Shown here: piece after piece, positions 7,581 to 16,481 of the stretch
Numbering within the stretch: the stretch's first letter is position 1
How the letters are laid out: every line of letters starts with the position of its first letter
NCBI GenBank assembly: GCA_017504945.1
Contig: JAFVQJ010000012.1
Location: forward strand, 1-64,000
Direction: 5' to 3'
From: Clostridia bacterium
GTDB taxonomy: Bacteria; Bacillota; Clostridia; Oscillospirales; RGIG5299
Length of the DNA stretch: 64,000 nt
Translations under genes and position numbers: made by a program
Notes under the pieces: model-generated
Database searches by the model: none
Told to the model about the DNA's origin: nothing
The model's input: the letters and a program-made list of their open reading frames with translations, nothing else

Positions 7581-7609
7581 TTGAAAAATACTGCATTTTG
7601 ATATATAAT
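7581..7609 (+). promoter_or_regulatory. Promoter of the lipoprotein at 7647
   Basis: TTGAAA (7581-7586), 17 bases, TATAAT (7604-7609). The ribosome site AGGAG lies eight bases before ATG 7647. Confidence 0.7.
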
Positions 7610-7646
7610 ATTTTCGTATTTTATCAATTTAAATCAGGAGAATAAA

Positions 7647-9632
7647 ATGAAAAGGTTATTCGCATTATTTATTGCGGCAGCGCTTTTGCTCTGCACGGTA
7701 GCTTGTGCGCCAAACGGTCCCGAAATGTTTTCAAAGGCTCTATCACTCACCGATTTTGGCGATAAGCTGGAGAATATGCAGGGCGCATCTGTCGGCACCG
7801 GTGTTTTCAAGGACTATTTGTACGTTCATTCAAATCCCACGAAGATCGCCGAGCTTCCTCTTGATATAACGGCGGAAAGCAAAAGGATCGCAAATAATTC
7901 CGACGGGTTATCGGAGTTCTTAATATCAGTTGCTAAAAAATACGGTTTTGCAAACGAATATCTTACCGACTGTAACGAAGCGACCGATATAGACGGCGCT
8001 TTGGATATTCTTTTTGCCGCCGCAAAGGATAACAGCGGTCTTGCTGAGGCAAAAGCAGCAGCAGCGAATATAAGCGACAAGTTAAAGCCCGCACTGACGA
8101 AATATCTTTGCAAAGCGGCAAAGGCATACGCTTTATATGCCGAGTGTGCCGCAAAGGTATCCGACACCGCATACGGTGATCTGCAGAGCTATCGCTTCTG
8201 CGCTCCCGCCACCTCAAATCCCTTCCCGTTGAAAAACGCCTACTCGGTCAGTTTGATTACAGGTGAAACAAAGCTTCTTGTTGCGGGAATGCTCATTACC
8301 GAGGCAGGCTCGGAGCTTGCAAAGGCATTGAAAGATATCTCAAAGCTTACCGTAAACGGCGAGGCGCTTTCATTTGCAACGCCTGCCGGAAATATAGTCT
8401 TAGGCTCGTCGGGTAACGACGTTTATACCTCTCCCGAGGCGTTTTTGCTGATCGATATTTCGGGAAACGACCGTTATAACGGAAGCATTGCGGCGTCTAT
8501 CTCAAAAACGAAGCCCGTTTCTGCGGTTTTCGACCTTAAAGGCGACGATATCTACGATTCAACAACCGAAAAGGTTCCCTCGCAGGGTGCCGGCATTCTC
8601 GGCGCAGGTCTTTTGTTTGATATGGACGGCAACGATAACTACAATGCAATAAGAGCCTCTCAGGGCTTTGCACTTTTGGGCGTTGGAATTCTTTTCGATG
8701 CAAACGGCGACGATAAATATCGCTCCGAGGTCTCCTCGCAGTCCTGCGGCTATTTCGGAATATCCGCATTGGCTGATATGGCGGGCAACGACAGCTATTA
8801 CGCCTACGGTTATGCGCAGGCAAGTGCGGGAAACAGAGCAATGTCTTTCCTTGTGGATAAAAAAGGAAACGATAAATATTTTGTTGAAACCTACGTTCAG
8901 CCCGGCTACAGCGATATGTATTACGGTCAGTTTCAGGCAAGGGTAAACGGAAATTGGTCGCAGGGCTGCGGAATGGGTAACCGAAGCGTTTCAACAAACG
9001 GAAACGGTCTTGCCGGCGGCATTGCGGGACTTATTGATCTTGGCGGCGACGACCGTTATACGGGTTGTCTTTGGGTGCAGGGCACGGGATATTGGAGCGG
9101 CTACGGATTCCTTTCCGATATCGGAGGAAACGATATCTACAATTCGCGCTACTATTCGCACGCAAGTGTTGCGCACTACGGCGCCGCGGCTCTTATAGAT
9201 ATCGGTGGCGACGATAAGCACCTTGTGCAATACAAGGAGGAGTCTATCGGTGAAGGAGCCTCCCTTGCCTTCGTTTGGGACAGAGGAGTTGCACTTCTTG
9301 CCGACGACGGCGGAAACGATAAATACGATTCTATGTATTATTCAATTGCCTCATCATGGTCGGAATATGACGACAGAGGCGAGGCCTTGCAGGATATGAG
9401 CTACGCCTTCTTTATTGAAACGGAAGGAAACGACGAATATCCCACCATGGCATCTCAATCCTTCGGTTGGGGCAGAGGCGGCTTCTTCTTCGATTTGAAG
9501 GGCGAGGACAAATACAGAGATAAATCTTATTACGACGGTCTTACAAGAACCGATACCGCGGGCGTTTTCATCGACAGTGAAAACGGTTACGTTTCCTTCT
9601 GGACGGAAGCAAGAAAAAAATTCGGCATATAA
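7647..9632 (+). CDS. Lipoprotein with tandem GND/GDD-Y repeats, probable beta-solenoid
   Basis: The product is 661 residues with signal peptide and lipobox TVAC (Cys20). Residues about 30-230 are helical and alanine-rich. From about residue 250 to 640 a repeat of roughly 25-40 residues recurs some twelve times. Each unit holds an acidic turn (GNDxY, GDDxY or GEDKY) followed by a small-residue stretch such as QGAGILGAGLLFDMDGNDNY. The regular spacing of Asp/Gly turns and short strands suggests a solenoid in which aspartates bind calcium, as in RTX-type turns, though the RTX nonapeptide itself is absent. No catalytic motif is seen. The gene has its own promoter and terminator and no functional partner nearby. 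Confidence 0.65.
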   Translation: MKRLFALFIAAALLLCTVACAPNGPEMFSKALSLTDFGDKLENMQGASVGTGVFKDYLYVHSNPTKIAELPLDITAESKRIANNSDGLSEFLISVAKKYGFANEYLTDCNEATDIDGALDILFAAAKDNSGLAEAKAAAANISDKLKPALTKYLCKAAKAYALYAECAAKVSDTAYGDLQSYRFCAPATSNPFPLKNAYSVSLITGETKLLVAGMLITEAGSELAKALKDISKLTVNGEALSFATPAGNIVLGSSGNDVYTSPEAFLLIDISGNDRYNGSIAASISKTKPVSAVFDLKGDDIYDSTTEKVPSQGAGILGAGLLFDMDGNDNYNAIRASQGFALLGVGILFDANGDDKYRSEVSSQSCGYFGISALADMAGNDSYYAYGYAQASAGNRAMSFLVDKKGNDKYFVETYVQPGYSDMYYGQFQARVNGNWSQGCGMGNRSVSTNGNGLAGGIAGLIDLGGDDRYTGCLWVQGTGYWSGYGFLSDIGGNDIYNSRYYSHASVAHYGAAALIDIGGDDKHLVQYKEESIGEGASLAFVWDRGVALLADDGGNDKYDSMYYSIASSWSEYDDRGEALQDMSYAFFIETEGNDEYPTMASQSFGWGRGGFFFDLKGEDKYRDKSYYDGLTRTDTAGVFIDSENGYVSFWTEARKKFGI

Positions 9633-9637
9633 AATTG

Positions 9638-9668
9638 AAGCCACCCTTAAAATCGGGTGGCTTTTTTG
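9638..9668 (+). terminator. Terminator after the GND-repeat lipoprotein
   Basis: AAGCCACCC pairs with GGGTGGCTT around TTAAAATC, followed by TTTTTG. Confidence 0.9.
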
Positions 9669-9697
9669 TTGAAAAACGCCGTTTTATGTTGTATAAT
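9669..9697 (+). promoter_or_regulatory. Promoter of the HD-domain gene
   Basis: TTGAAA (9669-9674), 17 bases, TATAAT (9692-9697), directly after the preceding terminator. Confidence 0.7.
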
Positions 9698-9738
9698 ATT
9701 TTTATATAAAGTAAAAAACGGTCAAAAGAGGCGTTTTC

Positions 9739-10329
9739 ATGAACGAAAGACTTAAAAAACAAATAGATTTCATTTTAGAGGCAGATAAAGAGAAGGAGAT
9801 ATTCCGTCAGACTCATATCACCGGCTTTTCAAGGTGTGAAAACGACGCCGAGCACGCCTGGCATATGGCGATGATGGTCTGGCTTTTGAAGGAATACGCA
9901 AACGAGGAGTTTGACGTAGCAAAGGCTATGATGATGGCGCTTATTCACGACGTAGTAGAGATAGACGCGGGCGACACCTACGCCTACGACAGCGAGGCGC
10001 TTTCAACCCAGAAGGAGCGCGAGGAAAAGGCGGCAAAGCGCATCTTCGGTCTTTTGCCCGACGATCAGCGCGACGAGCTTACCTCCCTTTTTCACGAGTT
10101 TGAGGAGGGCAAAACTCCCGAGGCAAAATTTGCTAGAGCGATGGATAACCTTCAGCCGCTCTTACTCAACGATTCAAACGACGGCGGCGACTGGAAATCT
10201 CACGGCGTTAAAAGCTCGCAGGTGTTTCGCCGTCAGGCTGCAACCGAAAAGGGCTCGAAGGAGCTTTGGGCACTTACCGAAGGCATTATTAACGACAATA
10301 TAAATAAAGGCAATCTCAAAAAGGATTAA
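9739..10329 (+). CDS. HD-domain hydrolase, YfbR/HDDC2-like 5'-deoxynucleotidase candidate
   Basis: This 196-residue soluble protein carries the HD-superfamily metal site. The first His is in TGFSRCENDAEHAWHMAMM (about 30-48), the HD pair is in ALIHDVVEIDAGDT (about 72-85), and the last Asp is in ARAMDNLQP (about 134). The motif order and length match the HD_3 group that includes YfbR and HDDC2, which remove phosphate from deoxynucleoside 5'-monophosphates. That places it in nucleotide turnover, next to the uracil salvage genes. It has its own promoter (9669-9697), the start follows AAGAGGCG, and it ends at a strong terminator. The exact substrate cannot be read from sequence. Confidence 0.75.
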   Translation: MNERLKKQIDFILEADKEKEIFRQTHITGFSRCENDAEHAWHMAMMVWLLKEYANEEFDVAKAMMMALIHDVVEIDAGDTYAYDSEALSTQKEREEKAAKRIFGLLPDDQRDELTSLFHEFEEGKTPEAKFARAMDNLQPLLLNDSNDGGDWKSHGVKSSQVFRRQAATEKGSKELWALTEGIINDNINKGNLKKD

Positions 10330-10331
10330 GA

Positions 10332-10367
10332 TAAAGGGACGGCGAAGCTCCGTCCCTTTACTTTTTT
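10332..10367 (+). terminator. Terminator after the HD-domain gene
   Basis: AAAGGGACGG pairs with CCGTCCCTTT around CGAAGCT, followed by ACTTTTTT. Confidence 0.9.
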
Positions 10368-10388
10368 ACAGTTTTTGTGAAATAATGA

Positions 10389-10417
10389 TTGAAATGATTT
10401 TCAATATATGTTACAAT
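10389..10417 (+). promoter_or_regulatory. Promoter of uraA-upp
   Basis: TTGAAA (10389-10394), 17 bases, TACAAT (10412-10417). The 57-base leader has no recognisable PyrR-type hairpin. Confidence 0.6.
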
Positions 10418-10474
10418 ATTTCTAATGGGTCGAAAAACAGCGTTTTTTGACGAAAAATTTTTTGGAGGTTAAAC

Positions 10475-11875
10475 ATGAATAAACTTGTCTATGACATCCA
10501 CGACAAACCCAAGTTCGGCAGTATGCTCATCTTCGCGCTCCAGCAGGTCCTTGCGATACTTGCAGCTACCATCGCCGTTCCCGCCATCATCGGTAACGGT
10601 ATGAGCCCGTCCGCCGCTCTCTTCGGCGCAGGTATCGGCACAATCGTTTACCAGCTCTTCACCAAATTCAGAAGCCCCGTTTTCCTCGGCTCCTCATTCG
10701 CATTCATCGGCTCGATGTTTGCGGCATTCGGCGGCGCAGCTTCCGCTTCGGCAGGCTACGCAGGTCTTATCATCGGCGCAGCGTTTGCAGGTCTTGTTTA
10801 CGTTGTTATCGCTCTCGTCGTTAAGTTTGCGGGCGTTGCATGGATAAACAAGCTTATGCCCACCGTAGTTATCGGTCCCACCGTTGCTCTTATCGGTCTT
10901 TCTCTCGCGGTAAACGCGGTTAACGACCTTTTTGCAGGCAAGGTAATGGTCGAAAAGGTTGAGCAGGTCATTCAGGACGGCGCTATCGTCGATAAGGTCT
11001 CCATGGTTTCGGGCTGCAACCCCTATATCGCTCTTATCTGCGGTATCGTTACCCTTCTCACCGTTTTCCTCTTCTCCGTTTACGGCAAGAAGATGGCAAA
11101 GCTCATCCCCTTCATTCTGGGCATCATCGCAGGCTATATCGTTGCATCTATCTTCACCGTTATCGGTATCGCTACCGACAACGTTGCACTTCAGATAATC
11201 AACTTCGCAGCATTCAAGGATATGACTATATTCGCTGTTCCCGATTTCACCTTCGTAGAGGCTATCAAGGGCGTTAAGGATATAGACGGCTCCTTCATCG
11301 CCACTATTGCGGTTGCTTACATTCCCGTTGCTTTCGTTGTTTTTGCAGAGCATATCGCAGACCATAAGAACCTCTCCACCATCATCAATAGGGATCTTCT
11401 CGAGGAGCCCGGCTTGCACCGCACCTTACTTGGCGACGGCGTAGGCTCTTTTGCGGGCGCATTCTTCGGCGGTTGCCCCAACACCACCTACGGCGAATCT
11501 GTCGGTTGTGTTGCTATCACCAGAAACGCTTCGGTAATCACCATAACCACCGCGGCAATCATGTGCATCATCATCTCCTTCTTCGGTCCCTTCGTAACCT
11601 TCCTCTCGTCTATTCCCAACTGCGTAATGGGCGGCGTTTGCATTGCGCTCTACGGCTTCATCGCAGTCTCCGGTCTTAAGATGATCCAGCAGGTAGACCT
11701 CGGCGAAAGCAAAAACCTCTTCGTCGTTTCCGCTATCCTTATCCCCGGCATCGGCGGCTTGAAGCTCGTATTCGGCGAGATCGAGATAACCACCATCGCT
11801 TGTGCACTTATCCTCGGCATAATCACCAACATCCTTCTCAACAAATTTCAGAAGAAGGACACAGCGGAGAAATAA
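10475..11875 (+). CDS. uraA: Uracil permease, NCS2 family
   Basis: The 466-residue protein has about 14 hydrophobic segments and typical NCS2 features. It opens with ALQQVLAILAATIAVPAIIG, and GFIAVSGLKMIQ lies near the end of the core. The conserved NTTYGESVGCVAITRNASV (about 340-358), with the Glu that contacts uracil in this family, lies between them. It imports uracil across the cytoplasmic membrane by proton symport. The ribosome site TTGGAGG precedes ATG 10475. The stop is one base before the upp start, so transport and phosphoribosylation of uracil are translationally linked. The assignment to uracil rather than xanthine rests on sequence type and on the upp partner. Confidence 0.93.
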   Translation: MNKLVYDIHDKPKFGSMLIFALQQVLAILAATIAVPAIIGNGMSPSAALFGAGIGTIVYQLFTKFRSPVFLGSSFAFIGSMFAAFGGAASASAGYAGLIIGAAFAGLVYVVIALVVKFAGVAWINKLMPTVVIGPTVALIGLSLAVNAVNDLFAGKVMVEKVEQVIQDGAIVDKVSMVSGCNPYIALICGIVTLLTVFLFSVYGKKMAKLIPFILGIIAGYIVASIFTVIGIATDNVALQIINFAAFKDMTIFAVPDFTFVEAIKGVKDIDGSFIATIAVAYIPVAFVVFAEHIADHKNLSTIINRDLLEEPGLHRTLLGDGVGSFAGAFFGGCPNTTYGESVGCVAITRNASVITITTAAIMCIIISFFGPFVTFLSSIPNCVMGGVCIALYGFIAVSGLKMIQQVDLGESKNLFVVSAILIPGIGGLKLVFGEIEITTIACALILGIITNILLNKFQKKDTAEK

Positions 11876-11876
11876 A

Positions 11877-12518
11877 ATGAAAAGCTTTGATAACGTAACT
11901 ATCTTCAACCATCCGCTCATAAACCATAAGATCGCCATTCTTCGCGATGAAAAGACCAGCATGAAGGAATTCCGCGAGCTTATTGAGGAGATAACCACTC
12001 TTATGACCTACGACTGCCTCAAGGAAGGCGTTCCGATGGTTGAAAAAGAGGTCAAAACTCCCCTCGAGGTCTGCACCCAGACCGTCGTTAAGGATAACTC
12101 CATCGCGATAGTTCCCATTTTGCGCGCAGGTCTCGGTATGGTAAACGGTATTCACGTTCTCTTCCCCTCTGCAAAGGTCGGTCATATCGGTCTTTACAGA
12201 AACGAGGAGACTCTCGAGCCCTGTGAATACTACTGCAAGCTTCCCGAGGGCATTGAGGACAAGCTCGTTTTGCTCGTCGACCCGATGCTCGCAACAGGCG
12301 GCAGCGCATGCGACGCTATTGCAATGCTCAAAAAGCGCGGCTGCAAAAACATTCGTTTTATGGCTATAATCGGCGCTCCCGAGGGCATTGAAAGAGTAGC
12401 AGAGGCTCATCCCGACGTAAAGATCTACGTTTCCACTCTCGACAGATGCTTAAACGAGCACGGCTATATTCTCCCCGGTCTCGGCGATGCGGGCGACAGA
12501 ATATTCGGAACGAAATAA
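11877..12518 (+). CDS. upp: Uracil phosphoribosyltransferase
   Basis: It converts uracil and PRPP to UMP and pyrophosphate, the salvage step after import by the adjacent permease. The 213-residue length is normal. The PRPP-binding loop VDPMLATGGSA (134-144), the ILRAGLGM segment (81-88) and the C-terminal uracil-binding GYILPGLGDAGDR are all present. It starts one base after the uraA stop, with GCGGAG inside the uraA end as ribosome site. It ends at a strong bidirectional terminator (12533-12568). Nothing unusual is seen. Confidence 0.97.
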   Translation: MKSFDNVTIFNHPLINHKIAILRDEKTSMKEFRELIEEITTLMTYDCLKEGVPMVEKEVKTPLEVCTQTVVKDNSIAIVPILRAGLGMVNGIHVLFPSAKVGHIGLYRNEETLEPCEYYCKLPEGIEDKLVLLVDPMLATGGSACDAIAMLKKRGCKNIRFMAIIGAPEGIERVAEAHPDVKIYVSTLDRCLNEHGYILPGLGDAGDRIFGTK

Positions 12519-12532
12519 CTTTAAATTACAAC

Positions 12533-12568
12533 AAAAAATCCGCGGTGAATTTCACCGCGGATTTTTTT
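12533..12568. terminator. Bidirectional terminator between upp and the zinc-ribbon membrane gene
   Basis: AAATCCGCGGTGA and TCACCGCGGATTT form a 13-bp perfect stem around ATT, with A and T tracts on both sides. It ends upp on the plus strand and the minus-strand gene at 12578. Confidence 0.92.
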
Positions 12569-12577
12569 ATTTGATTT

Positions 12578-13414
12578 TTATTTAAAGCTCTTTTTGACGA
12601 GTATTGAAGCGATTATCAGTGCTGCTGCCATTACGCCGGTTGTAAGGAAGGTAAGGATTATATCCTGACCTCCGATCGAGAATACTGCGGAAACTGCGTT
12701 TATCACGCCGAAAGCCATAAGCCAAGCATATGCGGCAGATGCCTTTTCGATTTTAAGCTCTCCCTTTTCTACGCTCTTATATACCGATTTAGTCATAGCG
12801 TGAATGTATCTCCAGCTGAAGAGGTTTAAAACTATTCCTACAACTCCCACAACCGCAAATACTATGAATACGATCACCATAACAAAGGCGAATCCGATAT
12901 TTGCCGCTTCAAGCATTGCAAGTATTTCTGCCAACGAGGGTTCGTTTTCCGACGCCTCCATTATGTAGCCGAGCAATTCACTGTTGACGGTTGCGAACGA
13001 AAACAAAATTGCAAATATTACGCCAACTGCCGCAAATATCGAACAAACTACCATGTTTACAATATAGTTTGCATAAGTAACGCCGCTTATCCATTTAAGC
13101 TGACCTGCCTCGACCTTGTTGCTGCAGCCCTTTGCAAAGATTATCCACAAAAACACCGTTGCAAGTATAGAAAGCACGGGGAACGAGCCAAAAACCACGC
13201 TCAAGCCGCTTGACACCGATACGAGAATACAAACGGTGAGAAAGAGCGGATCCTTAATAATTCCAAGTATCTTCTCCGCAGCCGCGTTTACCGTTCTCGT
13301 GGCTTCAACGGGAGCTTCACAGCTGACAGCATCTTCCGTCACTGCCACCGCGCCGCATTTGGGACAAAACTTGAAGACCTCAACGTCCTCATAGCCGCAA
13401 TTATTACATTTCAT
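12578..13414 (-). CDS. Zinc-ribbon membrane protein of unknown function
   Basis: The 278-residue protein begins with a treble-clef zinc ribbon (CxxC at 3-6 and CPKC at 17-20) on the cytosolic side, then a short linker and about six transmembrane helices. Such zinc_ribbon_2 plus multi-helix proteins are common in Clostridia and are mostly uncharacterised. The ribosome site AAGGAGG lies about 8 bases before ATG 13414. A TTGCAA-17-TAAAAT promoter lies further upstream, so it is transcribed alone. It converges with upp on the terminator at 12533-12568. No catalytic or transport motif is visible. Confidence 0.7.
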   Translation of the reverse strand: MKCNNCGYEDVEVFKFCPKCGAVAVTEDAVSCEAPVEATRTVNAAAEKILGIIKDPLFLTVCILVSVSSGLSVVFGSFPVLSILATVFLWIIFAKGCSNKVEAGQLKWISGVTYANYIVNMVVCSIFAAVGVIFAILFSFATVNSELLGYIMEASENEPSLAEILAMLEAANIGFAFVMVIVFIVFAVVGVVGIVLNLFSWRYIHAMTKSVYKSVEKGELKIEKASAAYAWLMAFGVINAVSAVFSIGGQDIILTFLTTGVMAAALIIASILVKKSFK

Positions 13415-13479
13415 TTTAAAGATTCCTCCTTTTTATTTTTATTTTATCATAATCTTTGCCGTATTGCAACAAATTTAAA

Positions 13480-13507
13480 AATTTTTCCGCGGCAAAGCTG
13501 CCGCGGA
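13480..13507 (-). terminator. Hairpin after the first AraC regulator
   Basis: TCCGCGGCA and TGCCGCGGA form a perfect stem around AAGC just beyond the AraC stop codon. An AAAAATTTTT run follows on the minus strand. Confidence 0.7.
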
Positions 13508-13511
13508 TCTT

Positions 13512-14291
13512 TTATTTTTTAACGGTCGGAATATCTTTTCGAGGGCTGTGTCCCGTAACCGAATGATACTGACGGTAGAAGGTGGAATAGTTTTCGTAGT
13601 TGCAGGAGTTGCTCACGTCTGCAACGGGAACGCCCATTTTTATAAGCGACTGCGCATAGAGAACTCGCTTTCGGTTAACGTATTGCTTCAAGCCGATGTT
13701 AAGCTTTTCCTGAAAGCTGTGCGTTATCCACGAGGGGCTCACGAAAAACAGCTCAGCAAGCTTAGCCGCCGTGAGATTTTCCTTTGGATGCTCGTCGATA
13801 TATTGCAATATCAAAACCAAGTTGACGTTTTTCTCTTTTATTACACCCGAGGTCTCCGCCTGCATATGCTTCAAAAACAGAAGTATGTTTTCAACTATGT
13901 TGCTTTCAAATATCTTAAGCTCCGTTTCCGTAAACTTTTTGATTGCCGTTCTCCAATTTTGGTAAATCATATCTATCGGGCTGTTTTCGGGAATGCTGTA
14001 TATAACGTTTGCATTTTTAAGAAAATCCTTTATCACGTCGGGAAGTTCGCTTTCATCGAAATTTATAACAAACCTCTCGTAGAGTGCGGTGCCGTACGCC
14101 TTGGCGTAATGGTAGGAGCGCGGACGTACTATAAACAGATCGTGCGGACGCATAGTGTAAACCACGCCCTCAATCGTTATCTCCATTTCGCCCTGAATAA
14201 AATAAAGTATCTCGTATCCGCTGTGCATATGCCTTGAAAAGAAATCAATTTCGGGTACGTTTATGGTATATCCGAACAGTGCCTTATCCAT
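13512..14291 (-). CDS. AraC-family transcriptional regulator (first of two paralogues)
   Basis: About 259 residues. The N-terminal cupin (HMHSGYEILYFIQGEMEITI, then RPHDLFIVRP) binds the effector, probably a sugar. The C-terminal 100 residues carry two helix-turn-helix units: LTAAKLAELFFVSPSWITH, then VADVSNSCNYENYSTFYRQY ending GHSPR. It is divergent from the isomerase-dehydrogenase operon across a 127-bp gap that contains the candidate operator at 14345-14372. It is closely related along its whole length to the regulator at 17483, including an identical FFVSPSWI. A GTG at 14300 is also in frame; ATG 14291 is preferred for its spacing from GGTGGA. It likely activates the divergent operon. 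Confidence 0.88.
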   Translation of the reverse strand: MDKALFGYTINVPEIDFFSRHMHSGYEILYFIQGEMEITIEGVVYTMRPHDLFIVRPRSYHYAKAYGTALYERFVINFDESELPDVIKDFLKNANVIYSIPENSPIDMIYQNWRTAIKKFTETELKIFESNIVENILLFLKHMQAETSGVIKEKNVNLVLILQYIDEHPKENLTAAKLAELFFVSPSWITHSFQEKLNIGLKQYVNRKRVLYAQSLIKMGVPVADVSNSCNYENYSTFYRQYHSVTGHSPRKDIPTVKK

Positions 14292-14344
14292 TATTTCCAC
14301 CGCCTTTTACTTTATTATACTATAATTTGCTGAAAATGCAAGAT

Positions 14345-14372
14345 TTTTTGCAAAAATTGCAATGTACTTTTC
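14345..14372. promoter_or_regulatory. Candidate AraC operator, copy 1
   Basis: A 28-bp sequence with core TTGCAAT and flanks TTTTTGC and TACTT matches 18331-18358 at 22 of 28 positions by eye. Each copy sits in the gap between an araC-type gene and a divergent sugar gene, just upstream of a TATAAT with a poor -35 box (TATAAT at 14386-14391). That is the normal setting for AraC activation. Confidence 0.55.
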
Positions 14373-14418
14373 ATTTGACTTATTTTATAATATAATAAAC
14401 AGGTCAGGAGGTTATAAA

Positions 14419-15267
14419 ATGATACGTTTATCAGCATTTGCAGACGAGGCATCTCCTCACATAGAGAATCAGATAGCCGCTTTAAAAAGAAACGGCATCT
14501 CTCTTATCGAATTTCGCGGACTTGAGGGTCAGATCACCTCAAATATGCCCTTTGAGACCGCCCGCGAAGCTTATTTAAAGCTTAAGGAAAACGGAATTTC
14601 CGTTTGGTCCATCGGTTCGGGACTCGGCAAGGCGGATATCACCGTTGATTTTTCCGAATACGAAAAGACAGTAAGACACGTTTGCGAGATAGCAAACATT
14701 ATGGAAACCGACCGAATAAGAATGTTCAGCTTCTGGAAGGCATATGAGGAAAAGGAAAAGGTTTTCGATTACCTTAACCGTATGGTAGAGATCGGTAAGG
14801 AATACGGCGTTTATATGTGCCACGAGAACGAGGGCTTTATCTACGGCGATAATTCGGTAAGAGTTTTGGAGCTTAAGGAAAACGTCCCCGGGCTTAAGTT
14901 CATCTACGACCCCGCCAACTTTGCCCACACGGCAGAGGGCGCCGACGTTACCTTGAACGCATTGGTAAGCTTTACCGACTATTATCACATCAAGGACGTA
15001 GACACCACCGAGCATATCATCGTTCCCGCAGGCTACGGCGACGGAAAGATAGACAAGCTCATAGATATGATAGAGGGCGACACTGTATTTTCAATAGAGC
15101 CCCATCTCCGCGTCTTCCCCGGTCTTTCGGAGTTTGACAAGCGCGACCTCAAAAACAGATTTGCCTACGCCACCAACGACGAGTCCTTCGACGCGGCGGC
15201 AGGTGCAATAAGAGAGCTGTTGATCAAAAAGGGCTACCGTGAGGAAAACGGTGCCTTCATTAAATAA
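14419..15267 (+). CDS. Sugar phosphate isomerase/epimerase, xylose-isomerase-like TIM barrel
   Basis: 282 residues from ATG 14419, which follows CAGGAGG at good spacing. An upstream in-frame ATG at 14362 lies before the promoter region and is rejected. The fold is the AP_endonuc_2 / IolE-type barrel: LSAFADEASPHIENQIAAL at the start, HENEGFIYG (about 135-143), KFIYDPANFAH (about 165-175), YYHIKDVD (about 193-200) and FSIEPHLR. The conserved Glu, Asp, His and Glu of the metal site are visible in those motifs. It probably isomerises or epimerises a keto- or inositol-type sugar with the two dehydrogenases downstream. It is the first gene of a three-gene operon under AraC control. Confidence 0.85.
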   Translation: MIRLSAFADEASPHIENQIAALKRNGISLIEFRGLEGQITSNMPFETAREAYLKLKENGISVWSIGSGLGKADITVDFSEYEKTVRHVCEIANIMETDRIRMFSFWKAYEEKEKVFDYLNRMVEIGKEYGVYMCHENEGFIYGDNSVRVLELKENVPGLKFIYDPANFAHTAEGADVTLNALVSFTDYYHIKDVDTTEHIIVPAGYGDGKIDKLIDMIEGDTVFSIEPHLRVFPGLSEFDKRDLKNRFAYATNDESFDAAAGAIRELLIKKGYREENGAFIK

Positions 15268-15284
15268 TTCCGGAGGAAGATAAA

Positions 15285-16460
15285 ATGGATAAGGTACGTT
15301 ACGGAGTTGTCGGCTGTGGCAGTATGGGCGGATTTTACATCAAAAACCGCTTGGAAAACGTTTTTTCCGATGACAGCGTTCTCACCGCCGCCTGCGACAT
15401 AAACCCCGACAGATTAAAGCAGTTTGAAGGAACCGACGTTGCGGTTTTCGAAAAATACGAGGATCTTTTAGACAGCGGTCTCGTTGACGCCGTCGTTATT
15501 GCAACGCCCCACTATCTTCATCCTCCCATCGCCAAGGCGGCGCTTGAGAGAAATATCCACGCCTTCTCCGAAAAGCCGGCAGGCGTTTATACCAAGCAGG
15601 TAAAAGAGGTAATTGAGGCGGCAAACAAGAGCAATGCTCATTACGGAATACAGTTCAATCAGCGCACCCACCACATTTACAGAAAAATGAAAGAAATGAT
15701 CGCCAACGGCGATATCGGTGAGCTCCAGAGAGTAAACTGGATAATCACCAACTGGTACCGAACCCAGAACTACTACAACAGCGGAAGCTGGAGAGCAACG
15801 TGGGAGGGCGAGGGCGGCGGCGTTCTCATCAATCAGTCGCCACACCAGATAGACCTTTTCTGGTGGATAGTCGGCGAAATGCCCATAGAGGTATCGGCTC
15901 GCTGCAGCTACGGCCGTTGGCACGATATTGAGGTCGAGGACGATGTTACCGCAACCTTCCGTTACAAAAACGGCGCCACCGGTGTATTTATAACCTCAAC
16001 GGGCGAATATCCGGGCACAAACCGTCTTGAAATAGTAGGCACCAAGGGCACTCTCCTTTGGGACGCCATTGATTACAACACCCTTATATTTTATAAGCTC
16101 GCAAGAGACAGCTACGAATTTTCAATGGACCTTGAAAGCCACGGTGCCGCGCCCGCATTAGAGCGCATCGTAGTTGAGACCGACGGTCTTTCCACCCAGC
16201 ACGTAGGAAACTTCAACAACTTCTGTGCCGGAATACTCGGAAAGGAGCCCTTCTTCGTTGACGGAAAAACGGGCATTCACGGCGTCGAGCTTATGAACGG
16301 CATGGAGCTTTCAGGCTGGAACGACGGCGAAACCGTTTCCTTCCCCATCGACGAGGAGCGCTATTTGAGAGAGCTCAACGAGCATATCAAAAACGGTAAG
16401 GAAAAGGCGGTAAAATCGGAAAAGGGCTTTAACGTCGAGGGCACCTTCGGAACAAAGTAA
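15285..16460 (+). CDS. Gfo/Idh/MocA-family oxidoreductase
   Basis: 391 residues. The N-terminal Rossmann fold has GVVGCGSMGG (7-16) for NAD(P). The conserved EKPAG segment (about 97-101) and the catalytic-type GGGVLINQSPHQIDLFWW (about 179-196, with the His/Asp pair) follow. It starts 17 bases after the isomerase stop, with GGAGGAAG as ribosome site. Members oxidise or reduce sugars and inositols at one carbon. Paired dehydrogenases with an isomerase are typical of pathways that pass through 3-keto sugars or inosose. The substrate is unknown. Confidence 0.9.
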   Translation: MDKVRYGVVGCGSMGGFYIKNRLENVFSDDSVLTAACDINPDRLKQFEGTDVAVFEKYEDLLDSGLVDAVVIATPHYLHPPIAKAALERNIHAFSEKPAGVYTKQVKEVIEAANKSNAHYGIQFNQRTHHIYRKMKEMIANGDIGELQRVNWIITNWYRTQNYYNSGSWRATWEGEGGGVLINQSPHQIDLFWWIVGEMPIEVSARCSYGRWHDIEVEDDVTATFRYKNGATGVFITSTGEYPGTNRLEIVGTKGTLLWDAIDYNTLIFYKLARDSYEFSMDLESHGAAPALERIVVETDGLSTQHVGNFNNFCAGILGKEPFFVDGKTGIHGVELMNGMELSGWNDGETVSFPIDEERYLRELNEHIKNGKEKAVKSEKGFNVEGTFGTK

Positions 16461-16481
16461 TTCAAATAGGAAGTGATAGCT

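Noticed and set aside
10418-10474. Possible PyrR attenuator before uraA
   Set aside because: The short leader has no terminator/antiterminator pair and no PyrR-type loop.
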